From: JAGOEY01 sp017997515
GTDB lineage: Bacteria; Pseudomonadota; Gammaproteobacteria; Burkholderiales; Burkholderiaceae_C
NCBI GenBank assembly: GCA_026314275.1
Contig: CP111109.1
Span: 1,426,001-1,490,000 of the forward strand
Reading direction: 5' to 3'
Length of the DNA: 64,000 nucleotides
Part shown: positions 26,980 to 36,856 of the stretch, piece after piece
Layout of the letters: each line of letters opens with the position of its first letter
Numbering within the stretch: the first letter of the stretch is position 1
The notes under the pieces: generated by a model
What the model was told of the DNA's origin: nothing
Databases searched by the model: none
What the model saw: only the letters and a program-made list of their open reading frames with translations
Position numbers and translations under genes: made by a program

Positions 26980-28260
26980 ATGGCAACGACCAGTATCTTC
27001 CGTCCGCTGGCGCGTGTCGGCCAGCGCCTGTATGTGCGCATCTGGCTGGCGGTGGTGCTGGCGGTGGCGGTGCTGACGCTGCTGTTGGGCTGGGCCTGGC
27101 GTATGGCGGCCGAGCCACCGCTGCAAGAAATTGTGGTGCGCAACATGGCCGGTGAGGTGATTGGCAGTGGTGTGCGCCGCCCGCGTGGCCCCCGCCCCGA
27201 ACACGCGGTGCGCCCTCCTCCCCCGGCATCCGTTTCGGCACCGGATACCGACGGTGATACAGACGACGGCCCTGCCCCCCGCGGACCGGAGTTTGTGGTC
27301 ACCACGCAGGACGGCCAGACCCTCAACGTGCACCTGCCGCGCCCGCCGCGCAACTTCTGGAACCGCCCACCGTTTGGATTCTTCTGGACGCTGGGCCTCG
27401 TGGCCGTGGCCGTGGCGCTGGCCACCTACCCGATCATCCGCAAACTCACACGGCGGCTGGAGCTGCTGCAGCGCGGCGTGGAGCGCTGGGGCGCGGGCGA
27501 CCTGACCACCCGGGTGGCGGTGCAGGGCAACGACGAGGTGGCGTTTCTGGCGCAGCGCTTCAACCATGCAGCAGAACGGGTCGAGACACTGGTGCACTCC
27601 CACAAGTCGCTGCTGGCCAACGCCTCCCATGAGCTGCGCTCCCCGCTGGCGCGCATCAGGATGGGGCTGGAGCTGATGGGGCACCCAGGCACCAGCACCA
27701 GCGCCAACACATCCACCGACTTCAAGGCCGAAATCCTGCGCAACCTGGCCGAGCTGGACCAGCTGATTGACGAGATTCTGCTGGCCAGCCGACTGGACGC
27801 ACAAGAGGTGGATCTGGGCACCGTCGAATCCATCGACCTGAGCGGGCTGGCCGCCGAGGAATGTGCACGTGTGGATGCGCTGCTGGACACCGGCGACAAC
27901 TCGCAAACGGTGGAGGTGCAAGGTATCCCCAAACTGCTGCGCCGCGCTGTGCGCAACCTGCTGGAGAACGCCCGCCGCTACAGCGCGGGTGAGGTCGAGA
28001 TCCAGGTGCGCCGCGAAGGCCAGCGCGCTGTGGTGCGCGTCAGCGACCACGGCCCGGGTGTGCCCGTGGCCCAGCGTGAACGGATTTTCGAGCCGTTTTA
28101 CCGGCTGCCCGGTGCCAGCGAACGGGATGGGGGTGTGGGGCTGGGCCTGGCGCTGGTGCGCTCGATTGCCGAGCGCCATGGCGGCACGGTGGTGTGTGAA
28201 GCCCGTCCAGACGGTGCGCCGGGCGCGTTTTTTGTGCTGAACCTGCCGCTGCAGGCCTGA
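26980..28260 (+). CDS. Sensor histidine kinase
   Basis: A 426-residue inner-membrane kinase. First membrane segment at ~14-36, a Pro-rich periplasmic loop, second at ~130-150, HAMP domain, then HisKA with His217 in SHELRSPLARI. ATP-binding domain shows NLLENARRYS (N box), DHGPGVP (G1) and GVGLGLALVRSIAE (G2). Pairs with the regulator 4 bp upstream. Overall form is like RstB/CpxA sensors. A large inverted repeat follows the stop. Confidence 0.9.
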   Translation: MATTSIFRPLARVGQRLYVRIWLAVVLAVAVLTLLLGWAWRMAAEPPLQEIVVRNMAGEVIGSGVRRPRGPRPEHAVRPPPPASVSAPDTDGDTDDGPAPRGPEFVVTTQDGQTLNVHLPRPPRNFWNRPPFGFFWTLGLVAVAVALATYPIIRKLTRRLELLQRGVERWGAGDLTTRVAVQGNDEVAFLAQRFNHAAERVETLVHSHKSLLANASHELRSPLARIRMGLELMGHPGTSTSANTSTDFKAEILRNLAELDQLIDEILLASRLDAQEVDLGTVESIDLSGLAAEECARVDALLDTGDNSQTVEVQGIPKLLRRAVRNLLENARRYSAGEVEIQVRREGQRAVVRVSDHGPGVPVAQRERIFEPFYRLPGASERDGGVGLGLALVRSIAERHGGTVVCEARPDGAPGAFFVLNLPLQA

Positions 28261-28263
28261 CGA

Positions 28264-28376
28264 AGAGCGGCTCACAAAACTCAGCGCAGCGGTCCTGGCT
28301 AGGCGTGCCGACGCAGACAGTACAAGCGTACGACCAGGAGGCACAACAACGCCAGGAGAGTTTTGTGAGCCGCTCT
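28264..28376. repeat. 113-bp element with perfect 19-bp terminal inverted repeats
   Basis: The left arm 28264-28282 (AGAGCGGCTCACAAAACTC) is the exact reverse complement of the right arm 28358-28376. An inner pair, TCCTGGC (28293-28299) with GCCAGGA (28351-28357), extends the stem. The element lies between converging genes; the right arm overlaps the stop codon of the glycosyltransferase. It may act as a two-way terminator or be a small non-autonomous mobile element. No coding capacity. Confidence 0.85.
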
Positions 28377-29361
28377 ATGCCGTCCAGGGAAGCTGGCGTG
28401 CCTCACCCTGGATGGCGGGTTGCACCGGGTTGAGGAATTCACCGTCGAGCACCTGCTGGTACTTTTGCAGGTAATCCTGCGCCATACGGGCTGCGCTGAA
28501 ATGGTCCACCGCACGCGCATGGCATGCCTGGCGGTCAAATGAGTGGGTTCGGACGGCTTCGACCAGGTCATCGGCCTGCACCGACAAACGGCCACAGTCG
28601 GCGGGAACCAGCTCAGGCAGCGCTCCATACGGCGTGGCAAACACCGGGCAGCCGAAATACAGGCTCTCGATCACCGCCAGCCCAAACGGCTCGTGCCAGC
28701 GCACCGGGAAAATCAGCCCGTTGGAGGCATTCAGCAGCTGCGTTTTCTGCGCCCCGCCCACCATGCCGTAGAACTGCACATGGCGTGACAGCGTGAACCG
28801 GAAGCCCCGGCGCAGGTTCAGCCGCGTGCCGCCCATCACGGCCAGCTCGACCCCGGCGCGACGGGCCACCTGGATCGCGCCCTTCACATTCTTCACGCGC
28901 CAGGCGGCCTTGCCCAAAAAGTGGTGGTGGGTGCGCGGCTGGGCCCAGTCCACCGGGCCATAGGCGGCCCAGTCGAGTCCGTTATGGACATAAGACGTGG
29001 AGCCGTACCGCGCCGCATGGTCACGCGACACAAACACGGTGTTGCGCGGCAGCGGCCAGCCCGCGCGGGCGTTGCCGTGTTCGGTGACCACATACAGGCA
29101 GTCGGGCTGGGTGTCGGCGGTGAACTCCGGGTCGAACTGGAAGTGGGCAATGTCCACGTCGGCCGGGATTTGTTCTTGCCAGCTTTTGCCGGGGTCAATC
29201 GCCAGCACCCGGGCAAAGTCACAGCTGGAGCCTTCGGGCACCAGGTAGGTCACCCGGTGACCCAGTTGCACCAGCGTCTTGCCCAAGTCCCACACCACAC
29301 GTTCGGTGCCGCCATAGGCAAACACGGGGATGGGGGCTTTATTGGCCAGCAGGATGTGCAT
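28375..29361 (-). CDS. GT4-family glycosyltransferase
   Basis: A 328-residue GT-B glycosyltransferase. N-terminal donor-sugar fold marker MHILLANKAPIPVFAYGGTE at the start; C-terminal nucleotide-sugar site around NGLIFPVRWHEPFGLAVIES with the EPFGL core of GT4 enzymes. Length is a little short for the family. Start ATG 29361 opens the conserved domain. It is the last gene of a glycan cluster and overlaps the repaired 3' end of the O-antigen ligase gene by 23 bp. Probably adds a sugar to lipopolysaccharide core or another surface glycan. Confidence 0.8.
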   Translation of the reverse strand: MHILLANKAPIPVFAYGGTERVVWDLGKTLVQLGHRVTYLVPEGSSCDFARVLAIDPGKSWQEQIPADVDIAHFQFDPEFTADTQPDCLYVVTEHGNARAGWPLPRNTVFVSRDHAARYGSTSYVHNGLDWAAYGPVDWAQPRTHHHFLGKAAWRVKNVKGAIQVARRAGVELAVMGGTRLNLRRGFRFTLSRHVQFYGMVGGAQKTQLLNASNGLIFPVRWHEPFGLAVIESLYFGCPVFATPYGALPELVPADCGRLSVQADDLVEAVRTHSFDRQACHARAVDHFSAARMAQDYLQKYQQVLDGEFLNPVQPAIQGEARQLPWTA

Positions 29362-30639
29362 CAGAACCCCCTGCGTGCTGCCGGGCCTGCAGGCAGCTGT
29401 GCACCAGCATGACCATGAACAGGTAAAACAGGTTGCCGCTGTTGTGGGCAAAAAACACTTGGGTCAGGCCAAAACCGATATAGGACAGGGGAATGGACCA
29501 GCCTACCAGGTGTAAAGCCAGCGCGGTGCGGTCGATGTGCTGCTTCTCCCCCCCGGAAGCACCCCGGCAGCGCGCACCATGATCCGTGCCCGCGTGGGCC
29601 AGAAAATCACCAGCGGGACACAGTAGAACAGCAGCAGCGTCAACACCCCCAACAGGCCCTGTTTGGCAAAAATATCCAGCACTTCGTTGTGGGTATGGGC
29701 CATGTCGCGCACAAACGGGTCAACCCTCCCGGTGTCCACCCGGCGTTGCCGCTCAGCGGTATACCCCACCGCTCCCCAGCCCAGCACCGGGCGCTCCAGC
29801 CCCATCTCCCAGGCCATCTGCCAGAGCGTAAACCGCACGCCCACCGAGGTCACGGCATCCTTTTTCTCAACATACCGTTCCGTCTCGTCACGGGCGGCGT
29901 CCATACGCTGTTCAATCCCGTGCCGCTGCACAAAGACCACCGTGGACACCACACACAGGACCACCAGGCTGCCCACCACCAGTCGGCGCCAGGACAAGAA
30001 ACGGCTCAGCACCAGCACCAAGGCCAGCAGCACCATGGCCAGCGCTACCCAGCCACCACGCGACTGCGAGAGGATCGAACCCAGAAAACCCGTCACCATG
30101 CCCCCTCCCAGCACCACCTGGTGCCAACGCCGCACGCCGGGCGGGCGAGCCACCGCAACGACCAGACACATCAGGCCCAGCAGCATGCTCAGGTTGCCGT
30201 ACTGGATGGCGTTGGTATACCCCGTTGCACGCTCAATATGCAGTGCACTCACCTGGTACCACGCGATCGCACCGCCGCCCAATGCCCCCACGGCGATGCC
30301 TGTCCACAGGTAGCGGGGGTTCGGGGCATACGCCAGCAGAAAAAACAGGCACGGCAGCGCCAGCAGGTATTTGGAAGGCCGGTCCAACGCGCCCCAGCGC
30401 CACGCTCCGTCGCTGGAGTCCAGCAGCCAGACAAACCCCATCACCACGATGGACAACACCAGCCACAGGCTCTGCCGCGACACCTTACATTCACGCCACC
30501 ACCACGGAGCGCCGAACAGCGCCGTCAGCAGCAACAGCGCCGCACCGTACGAATAACCGGAAGGTATCCACAAGGCCAGCCCCGGTACCATAAAAGCGGC
30601 AGCCGATGCCAGGCCGCGCAACACCGACTCTGCCCTCAT
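29339..30639 (-). pseudogene. O-antigen ligase (Wzy/WaaL-type), frameshifted at a G7 tract
   Basis: A polytopic membrane protein with about ten hydrophobic segments and the periplasmic ligase loop containing QSRGGWVAL and THNEVLDIFAKQGLLG, typical of the O-antigen ligase domain. From ATG 30639 the frame runs to a stop at 29503 and ends in an unrelated tail, RSSTSTAPRWLYTW. One extra G in the run at 29548-29554 would instead give EKQHIDRTALALHLVG followed by IGFGLTQVFFAHNSGN and a stop at 29339, which is the expected C-terminus. The start overlaps the preceding gene (ATGA). Broken gene or sequence error. Confidence 0.8.
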
Positions 30640-31448
30640 CGGCCCACCCGATCCGTCAGATGGGCGCGGTCGTAATGCAGCGCCGCGTAGCGGAAGAAAC
30701 ATTCCAGCGCGATGAAGAAACAGAACAGAAACCCGGCTCCACCGCCGGTGAAACCCAGGCGAAAGATGTAGAGGCGGATAAAGATCGCCAGCCCCGAGGC
30801 CAGGCCGCGCACCACTCCACCGCGTTTTCCCGCTGCCGCCCGTTTGGCCGCGCCCAGCATCGAATACTGGGTGAGTTTCTCCAGGCTGCCGCGCACCGTC
30901 TCGCGCGAGTAGTGCAGCAGTTTGGCGTGGAACACATGGCGCGGTGCGTCTTTTTCAGCGTCCACCAGGATCGGCTCTTCGTGCACCACACCGCGGTATT
31001 CCACCAGCATGTCGCGGCGGAACATCCGCTCCAGGCTCGACTGCGACAGGAAGTGTTTGAGCTCCTTGCCATAGGCCACGACGCTCCAGTGGATCTTCCA
31101 GACCGCACGCGCGTTGGAGCGCACCGCCGCTTCAATCTCGGCCTGCAGCGCGGGGGTGATGACTTCGTCGGCATCCAGGAAGAAGATGTAGTCACCCGTG
31201 GCTTGCGCCAGCACGCGGTTGCGTTGCACGGCAAAACCCTGCCAGTCGGCGTGGATGGACACCTTGGCGCCCAGCCGGGTGGCGATGGCCACGGTGTCGT
31301 CGGTGCTGCCGCTGTCCACCAGAATAATTTCGTCGGCAAATGCGGCGCTGCGCAGGCAGACCTCGATGCGGTGCGCCTCGTTTTTGGTCAACACACCAAT
31401 GGTCAGTGCGGGGCGCGGAGATTCAGACACGGGATGGGCCTTCAGCAT
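30636..31448 (-). CDS. GT2-family glycosyltransferase (WaaE/KdtX-like)
   Basis: A 270-residue GT-A transferase: TIGVLTKNEAHRIEVCLRS, DEIILVDSGSTDDT and the DXD-type FFLDADE. The C-terminal half carries a hydrophobic stretch, as in lipopolysaccharide core beta-1,4-glucosyltransferases of the WaaE type. ATG 31448 shares one base with the preceding stop (TGATG), so translation is coupled; the long open frame upstream lies inside the neighbouring gene. Probable role in lipopolysaccharide core assembly. Confidence 0.82.
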   Translation of the reverse strand: MLKAHPVSESPRPALTIGVLTKNEAHRIEVCLRSAAFADEIILVDSGSTDDTVAIATRLGAKVSIHADWQGFAVQRNRVLAQATGDYIFFLDADEVITPALQAEIEAAVRSNARAVWKIHWSVVAYGKELKHFLSQSSLERMFRRDMLVEYRGVVHEEPILVDAEKDAPRHVFHAKLLHYSRETVRGSLEKLTQYSMLGAAKRAAAGKRGGVVRGLASGLAIFIRLYIFRLGFTGGGAGFLFCFFIALECFFRYAALHYDRAHLTDRVGR

Positions 31449-32365
31449 CAAAGAGGGGAAACAGAGGTGCCACCCAACCGCAGTTGCCAGACACCACGCA
31501 GGCGCCCCCATGCGCGGGCCAGGTGTTTGGGCGACAACAACACAGTACGCACCAGCACATTGGCGCAGCTTGATGCCATCAGGCGAAAACGTGCGCGGTT
31601 GGCGGCGGCGCGGCCCGCGTGTTTGTCGAGAAAGATGATCTTCGACTGGGCATGGTGGAAGCCGCGCCAGAACTCGGCCCGCCACGGCGCAGAGCCTTTG
31701 ACCGAGCCGCGCGAAAGATGGGTGACTTCGATGCCGGGCAGCACCAGGATTTGCCCATGGCGCTGGAACACCCGCATACACAGGTCTTCGTCTTCGTAGT
31801 ACAGGAAGAAGCGGGTATCAAACACGGCACCGGGGGCACCCATCATCCCCACTTTTTCCATCTGCGCCATGTTGATCAGCATCACCGCGGCGCAGGCATA
31901 CCCCACGTTCAGCGGGCCGTCGGCCCCGTCGGTGCGGGGCTCCCACGCCCCCCGTGGCCAGCTGTAGTTGATCTGTTTGCGGCCCTGCGCTTCCAGCAGC
32001 TGCGGCACCAGCAAGGTGGCGTCACTCCACTGCTGCGCAGACGCCACCAGGTCGGCAATCTGCGCTGGGGTGACCAGGCAGTCCGGGTTCAGCAGCAGCG
32101 CATAAGGCGTTTTTACTTCGGCCAGGCCGGCGTTGTTGGCCGCTCCATACCCCCGGTTCTCGGGCATACGGATCAGGCGCGCTGCAGGCAGCTGGGCCTC
32201 CACGGCGGCGCAGGAGTCGTCACCGCTGGCGTTGTCCACCACGGTCACATGGGGCACGCCGCGCAGCCCCTCGGCCAGCGCGGGCACACAGTGGCTGCTG
32301 TTGTAGGTGACCGTGAGTACGGTTACCTGGTCCAGCAGCGTGGCCAAGTCAGCCCCGGACGCCAT
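31448..32365 (-). CDS. GT2-family glycosyltransferase (rhamnosyltransferase-like)
   Basis: A 305-residue GT-A transferase with TVLTVTYNSSHCVPAL, VVDNASGDDS, ENRGYGAANNAG and LLLNPDC (metal-binding region), plus FFLYYEDEDLCMR near residue 200. This pattern is shared by dTDP-rhamnosyltransferases. It leads the glycan cluster, with coupled genes downstream. Acceptor and donor are not readable from the sequence. Confidence 0.82.
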   Translation of the reverse strand: MASGADLATLLDQVTVLTVTYNSSHCVPALAEGLRGVPHVTVVDNASGDDSCAAVEAQLPAARLIRMPENRGYGAANNAGLAEVKTPYALLLNPDCLVTPAQIADLVASAQQWSDATLLVPQLLEAQGRKQINYSWPRGAWEPRTDGADGPLNVGYACAAVMLINMAQMEKVGMMGAPGAVFDTRFFLYYEDEDLCMRVFQRHGQILVLPGIEVTHLSRGSVKGSAPWRAEFWRGFHHAQSKIIFLDKHAGRAAANRARFRLMASSCANVLVRTVLLSPKHLARAWGRLRGVWQLRLGGTSVSPL

Positions 32366-32379
32366 GGTTGGGCTCGGCT

Positions 32380-32592
32380 TCAGTGGCCGTGGCTCACAAC
32401 TTCACCAGCTTTGAGCTGGTAGACGGTGCCGCAATAGGGGCACTTGGCCGAGCCGCTGCGGGCCACGTCGAGGTACACCTTGGGGTGGCCGCTCCAGAGT
32501 GGCATATCGGCTTGGGGGTTGGGGCAGAACACGCCACCTTGGGCGTTCAGGTCTTTGGCCAGCAGTTCAATCGGGGTAGCGGTGTTGGACAT
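32380..32592 (-). CDS. Zinc-finger domain protein (zf-CHCC, NDUFS6-like)
   Basis: A 70-residue protein. Metal-binding residues: FCPNP with one Cys, then HPKVYLDV with His, and CPYC near the C-terminus; the sequence matches the CHCC zinc-finger domain found beside complex I subunit NDUFS6 and in many proteobacterial small proteins. Two bases after ilvE, so cotranscribed with it. Role unknown. Confidence 0.85.
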   Translation of the reverse strand: MSNTATPIELLAKDLNAQGGVFCPNPQADMPLWSGHPKVYLDVARSGSAKCPYCGTVYQLKAGEVVSHGH

Positions 32593-32594
32593 GT

Positions 32595-33533
32595 TCAGAC
32601 CTTGCTGTTCCAGTGGGCGTATTTGGGATTGCGGCCGTTGACGATGTCAAAGAACGCACTCTGGATTTTTTCCGTAATCGGACCACGTGAGCCGCTGCCA
32701 ATCTCGATGCGGTCGAGTTCGCGGATGGGGGTCACTTCGGCAGCGGTGCCGGTGAAGAAAGCTTCGTCGGCAATGTACACCTCGTCGCGGGTGATGCGTT
32801 TTTGCACCAGCTCCAGGCCCAGGTCCTTGCAGATGTGCGACACGGTGTTGCGGGTGATGCCGTTCAGGGCACCGGCCGACAGGTCGGGCGTGTACACCAC
32901 ACCGTTCTTCACGATAAACACGTTTTCGCCCGAGCCTTCACTCACAAAACCAGAGGCGTCGAGCAGCAGCGCTTCGTCGTAGCCGTCGTCCAGAGCCTCG
33001 GTGTTGGCCAGGATCGAGTTGGTGTAATTGCTCACCGCTTTGGCCTGCGTCATGGTGATGTTGACGTGGTGGCGGGTGTAGCTGGAGGTCTTGACGCGGA
33101 TGCCCCGGGTCATGCCCTCGTCGCCCAGGTACGCGCCCCAGGCCCAGGCAGCCACCATCAGGTGGATGGTGTTGCCCTTGGGGGACACACCCAGCTTGCG
33201 GTCGCCAATCCAGGTCAGCGGGCGCAGGTAGCAGCTTTCGAGCTTGTTCTCGCGCACCACGGCTTTTTGCGCCTCGTTGACTTCTTCCTTGCTGAAAGGA
33301 ATTTGCATGCGCAGGATCTTGGCGCTGTTGAACAGACGGTCGGTGTGTTCTTCCAGGCGGAAGATGGCCGTGCCGTTGGCACCGTTGTAGGCCCGCACAC
33401 CCTCAAAAGCGCCACAGCCGTAGTGCAGCGTGTGGGTCAGCACATGGATCTTGGCGTCGCGCCAGTCAACCATCTGGCCGTCCATCCAGATTTTGCCGTC
33501 GCGGTCGGACATCGAGGGGGGTAGGGAACTCAT
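32595..33533 (-). CDS. ilvE: Branched-chain amino-acid aminotransferase
   Basis: A 312-residue class IV PLP aminotransferase for Leu, Ile and Val. Seen: HTLHYGCGAFEGVRAY near the N-terminus, PLP Lys in QAKAVSNYTNS, EALLLDASGFVSEGSGENVF and the phosphate-binding GTAAEVTPI. MSSLPPS at the N-terminus precedes the conserved SDRDGKIWMDG, so a later ATG (33512) is also possible. Leads a unit continuing into the zinc-finger gene. Confidence 0.93.
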   Translation of the reverse strand: MSSLPPSMSDRDGKIWMDGQMVDWRDAKIHVLTHTLHYGCGAFEGVRAYNGANGTAIFRLEEHTDRLFNSAKILRMQIPFSKEEVNEAQKAVVRENKLESCYLRPLTWIGDRKLGVSPKGNTIHLMVAAWAWGAYLGDEGMTRGIRVKTSSYTRHHVNITMTQAKAVSNYTNSILANTEALDDGYDEALLLDASGFVSEGSGENVFIVKNGVVYTPDLSAGALNGITRNTVSHICKDLGLELVQKRITRDEVYIADEAFFTGTAAEVTPIRELDRIEIGSGSRGPITEKIQSAFFDIVNGRNPKYAHWNSKV

Positions 33534-33619
33534 GCGTTGCGTCCTTCGGGGGGTTTCAGTTCTGCTTAGCCGTCGATTTTAAGCACCCGACCCGTCACCG
33601 GGTGTTTGAGAACGTGTTG

Positions 33620-34051
33620 TCAGTCTGCAGATGCAGGCGTCTCTGGCAGCGCTTCGTCCGGCACAGTCGGGCGGAACAAGGTCCACTGCACCAGTTTGCC
33701 GTCCAGGAACTCGGCTGTGACGTGGGAGTCGGTGCTGTCCGTCCAGCGGTAGGTTTCGGGCTGCGTGTCGGCGGGAGAGCGCAGCTCACCCAGCGCCCGC
33801 GTCATGGCCACCACATGCAGCAGGGTCATGCCGGGCTTGAGTTTGGCATTGAGCATGACCGAGCTGGACACATAACCAATAGGCCGCTCGGAAGCGCGGC
33901 GCAGCACCTGCATCGTGCGGTTCCAGTGCAGCAGCATCCACATGGTGACCATGCCCAGCGTCACCAGCAGCCCTTTGACGCCATAGGTGTAACCGGACCA
34001 GGCCACCACGGTCAGGATGGCCAGGGGAACAAAAAGCTTCTGAAAGTTCAT
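33620..34051 (-). CDS. Hypothetical membrane-anchored protein
   Basis: A 143-residue protein not recognised beyond its pattern. Two hydrophobic segments (about residues 7-22 and 28-45) are followed by a soluble domain containing RASERPIGYVSSSVMLNAKL and an acidic tail. Start ATG 34051 has a GAGG-like site upstream (minus strand CCTCC complement). No signal of a known enzyme. Lies alone between ilvE and radA on the same strand. Confidence 0.6.
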   Translation of the reverse strand: MNFQKLFVPLAILTVVAWSGYTYGVKGLLVTLGMVTMWMLLHWNRTMQVLRRASERPIGYVSSSVMLNAKLKPGMTLLHVVAMTRALGELRSPADTQPETYRWTDSTDSHVTAEFLDGKLVQWTLFRPTVPDEALPETPASAD

Positions 34052-34112
34052 GGAGGTATTTTCTCAGCACAAATAGCAAGGTGGCGTACGCAATTCCCCC
34101 CGCGTGGTGGGC

Positions 34113-35492
<1,380 letters not shown>

Positions 35493-35547
35493 GCAGGGGA
35501 GTCTAGCGGTCAACTTAAACTGGCAGCCTCTTAGCAGGAAGCACCCC

Positions 35548-35949
35548 ATGCCCCATCTCGACATCCAGTACACCGCCAACCTTGAAGCCGATGCCGACAT
35601 GACCGGCCTGTGCCGCACGCTCACCGCCACCCTGGTCGGCCTGCGCAACGACGCCGGTGAACCCGTTTTCCCCCTCACCGGCACCCGCGTGATGGCCTGG
35701 CCTGCCGCGCACTACGCCGTGGCCGACGGTGCGCCGGACCGGGCTTTTATCTACCTGCTGCTGCGCATCAAGCCGGGGCGCAGCGACGCTATCAAAAAGA
35801 AAGCAGGCGACGCTTTGCTGGCGGCCGCTTTGGCCCATTTAAAGCCTGTTTTTGCACAGCACGCCGTCGGCCTGACGCTGGAAGTGGACGAAGGGGCGCA
35901 TATCTATGAGGGCAAACAGAACAACCTTGCCAACTACATGAAGGGCTGA
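35548..35949 (+). CDS. 5-carboxymethyl-2-hydroxymuconate delta-isomerase-like
   Basis: A 133-residue tautomerase-superfamily protein. After Met removal it would start with the catalytic Pro (MPHLDIQYTANLE). It resembles HpaF/CHMI of the homoprotocatechuate meta pathway, including GRSDAIKKKAGDALLAAAL. AGGAAGCACCCC gives the ribosome site for ATG 35548. The HpcH/HpaI aldolase of the same pathway follows after 4 bp, but no ring-cleavage genes are present, so the pair may serve another aromatic route. Confidence 0.78.
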   Translation: MPHLDIQYTANLEADADMTGLCRTLTATLVGLRNDAGEPVFPLTGTRVMAWPAAHYAVADGAPDRAFIYLLLRIKPGRSDAIKKKAGDALLAAALAHLKPVFAQHAVGLTLEVDEGAHIYEGKQNNLANYMKG

Positions 35950-35953
35950 ACCC

Positions 35954-36781
35954 ATGCAGACCCCCACCAACACCTTCAAACAAGCGCTGCAAGCAGGCCG
36001 TCCCCAGATCGGCCTGTGGCTGGGCCTGGCCGATGCCTATGTCAGCGAGCTGCTGGCAGGCACGGGCTACGACTGGCTGCTGGTGGACGGTGAACATGCC
36101 CCCAACGACCTGCGCTCCACGCTGGCGCAGTTGCAAGCCATCGCCAGCGCCCGGCAGGCCCTGCCCTCTGGCGACACATCCGCCCACGCGGTGGTGCGCA
36201 TCCCGCATGGCGACGCCGCCCTCATCAAACAAAACCTCGACATCGGTGCCCAGACGCTGCTGGTGCCGATGGTGGACACCGCCGAGCAGGCGGCCCACCT
36301 GGCGCAGGCCTGCCGCTACCCGCCCGAAGGTTTCCGCGGCATGGGCAGCGCGCTGGCCCGTGCGTCGCGCTGGCAGCAGTACCCCCACTACATCCACGAG
36401 GCCAACGCCCAGGTCTGCCTGCTGGTGCAGGCCGAAACCGTGCTGGCCATGGACAACCTGGACGCCATCGCCGCCACACCCGGTGTGGACGGTGTGTTTA
36501 TCGGCCCGGCCGACCTGTCGGCGTCGATGGGTTACCCCGGCAACCCGGGCCACCCCGCCGTGCAGGCCGCCATTGCCGATGGGATCGCCCGCATCCTGAA
36601 AGCAGGCAAGGCGCCCGGCATTTTGTCCACCACCGAAGAACAGGCGCGCAAGTGGCTGGACGCGGGCGCGCTGTTTGTGGCGGTGGGGGTGGACACCATC
36701 CTGCTGAAGAAAGCGGCGATGGACCTGCTGGCGCGTTACCGGCCCGCGGCGGCGGGTGAGAGCACCCCACCAGGTTATTGA
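35954..36781 (+). CDS. hpaI: HpcH/HpaI-family class II aldolase
   Basis: A 275-residue metal-dependent aldolase that splits 4-hydroxy-2-oxoheptane-1,7-dioate or related 2-oxo-4-hydroxy acids to pyruvate plus an aldehyde. Seen: GLWLGLADAYVSELLAG, LVDGEHAPND, the Arg of VVRIPHGD, GFRGMGSALARASRW and FIGPADLSASMGYPG. Cotranscribed with the isomerase gene 4 bp upstream. Length and motifs are canonical. Confidence 0.87.
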   Translation: MQTPTNTFKQALQAGRPQIGLWLGLADAYVSELLAGTGYDWLLVDGEHAPNDLRSTLAQLQAIASARQALPSGDTSAHAVVRIPHGDAALIKQNLDIGAQTLLVPMVDTAEQAAHLAQACRYPPEGFRGMGSALARASRWQQYPHYIHEANAQVCLLVQAETVLAMDNLDAIAATPGVDGVFIGPADLSASMGYPGNPGHPAVQAAIADGIARILKAGKAPGILSTTEEQARKWLDAGALFVAVGVDTILLKKAAMDLLARYRPAAAGESTPPGY

Positions 36782-36794
36782 GTTTGCTATTGAA

Positions 36795-36843
36795 TCAATA
36801 GCTGCTTGCGCCCGCTGCTACTGCGTCAGAAGCATTTTTGCTT
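36795..36843. repeat. Dispersed repeat R2, copy after hpaI
   Basis: TCAATAGCTGCTTGCGC-N11-TGCGTCAGAAGCATTTTTGCTT. Lies between the converging hpaI and hypothetical membrane protein genes. Confidence 0.6.
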
Positions 36844-36856
36844 GTAGATCAGTCTG

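Noticed and set aside
35548..36781. A full homoprotocatechuate (hpa) operon
   Set aside because: Only the isomerase-like and aldolase genes are present. The dioxygenase, dehydrogenase and hydratase genes are absent on both sides.
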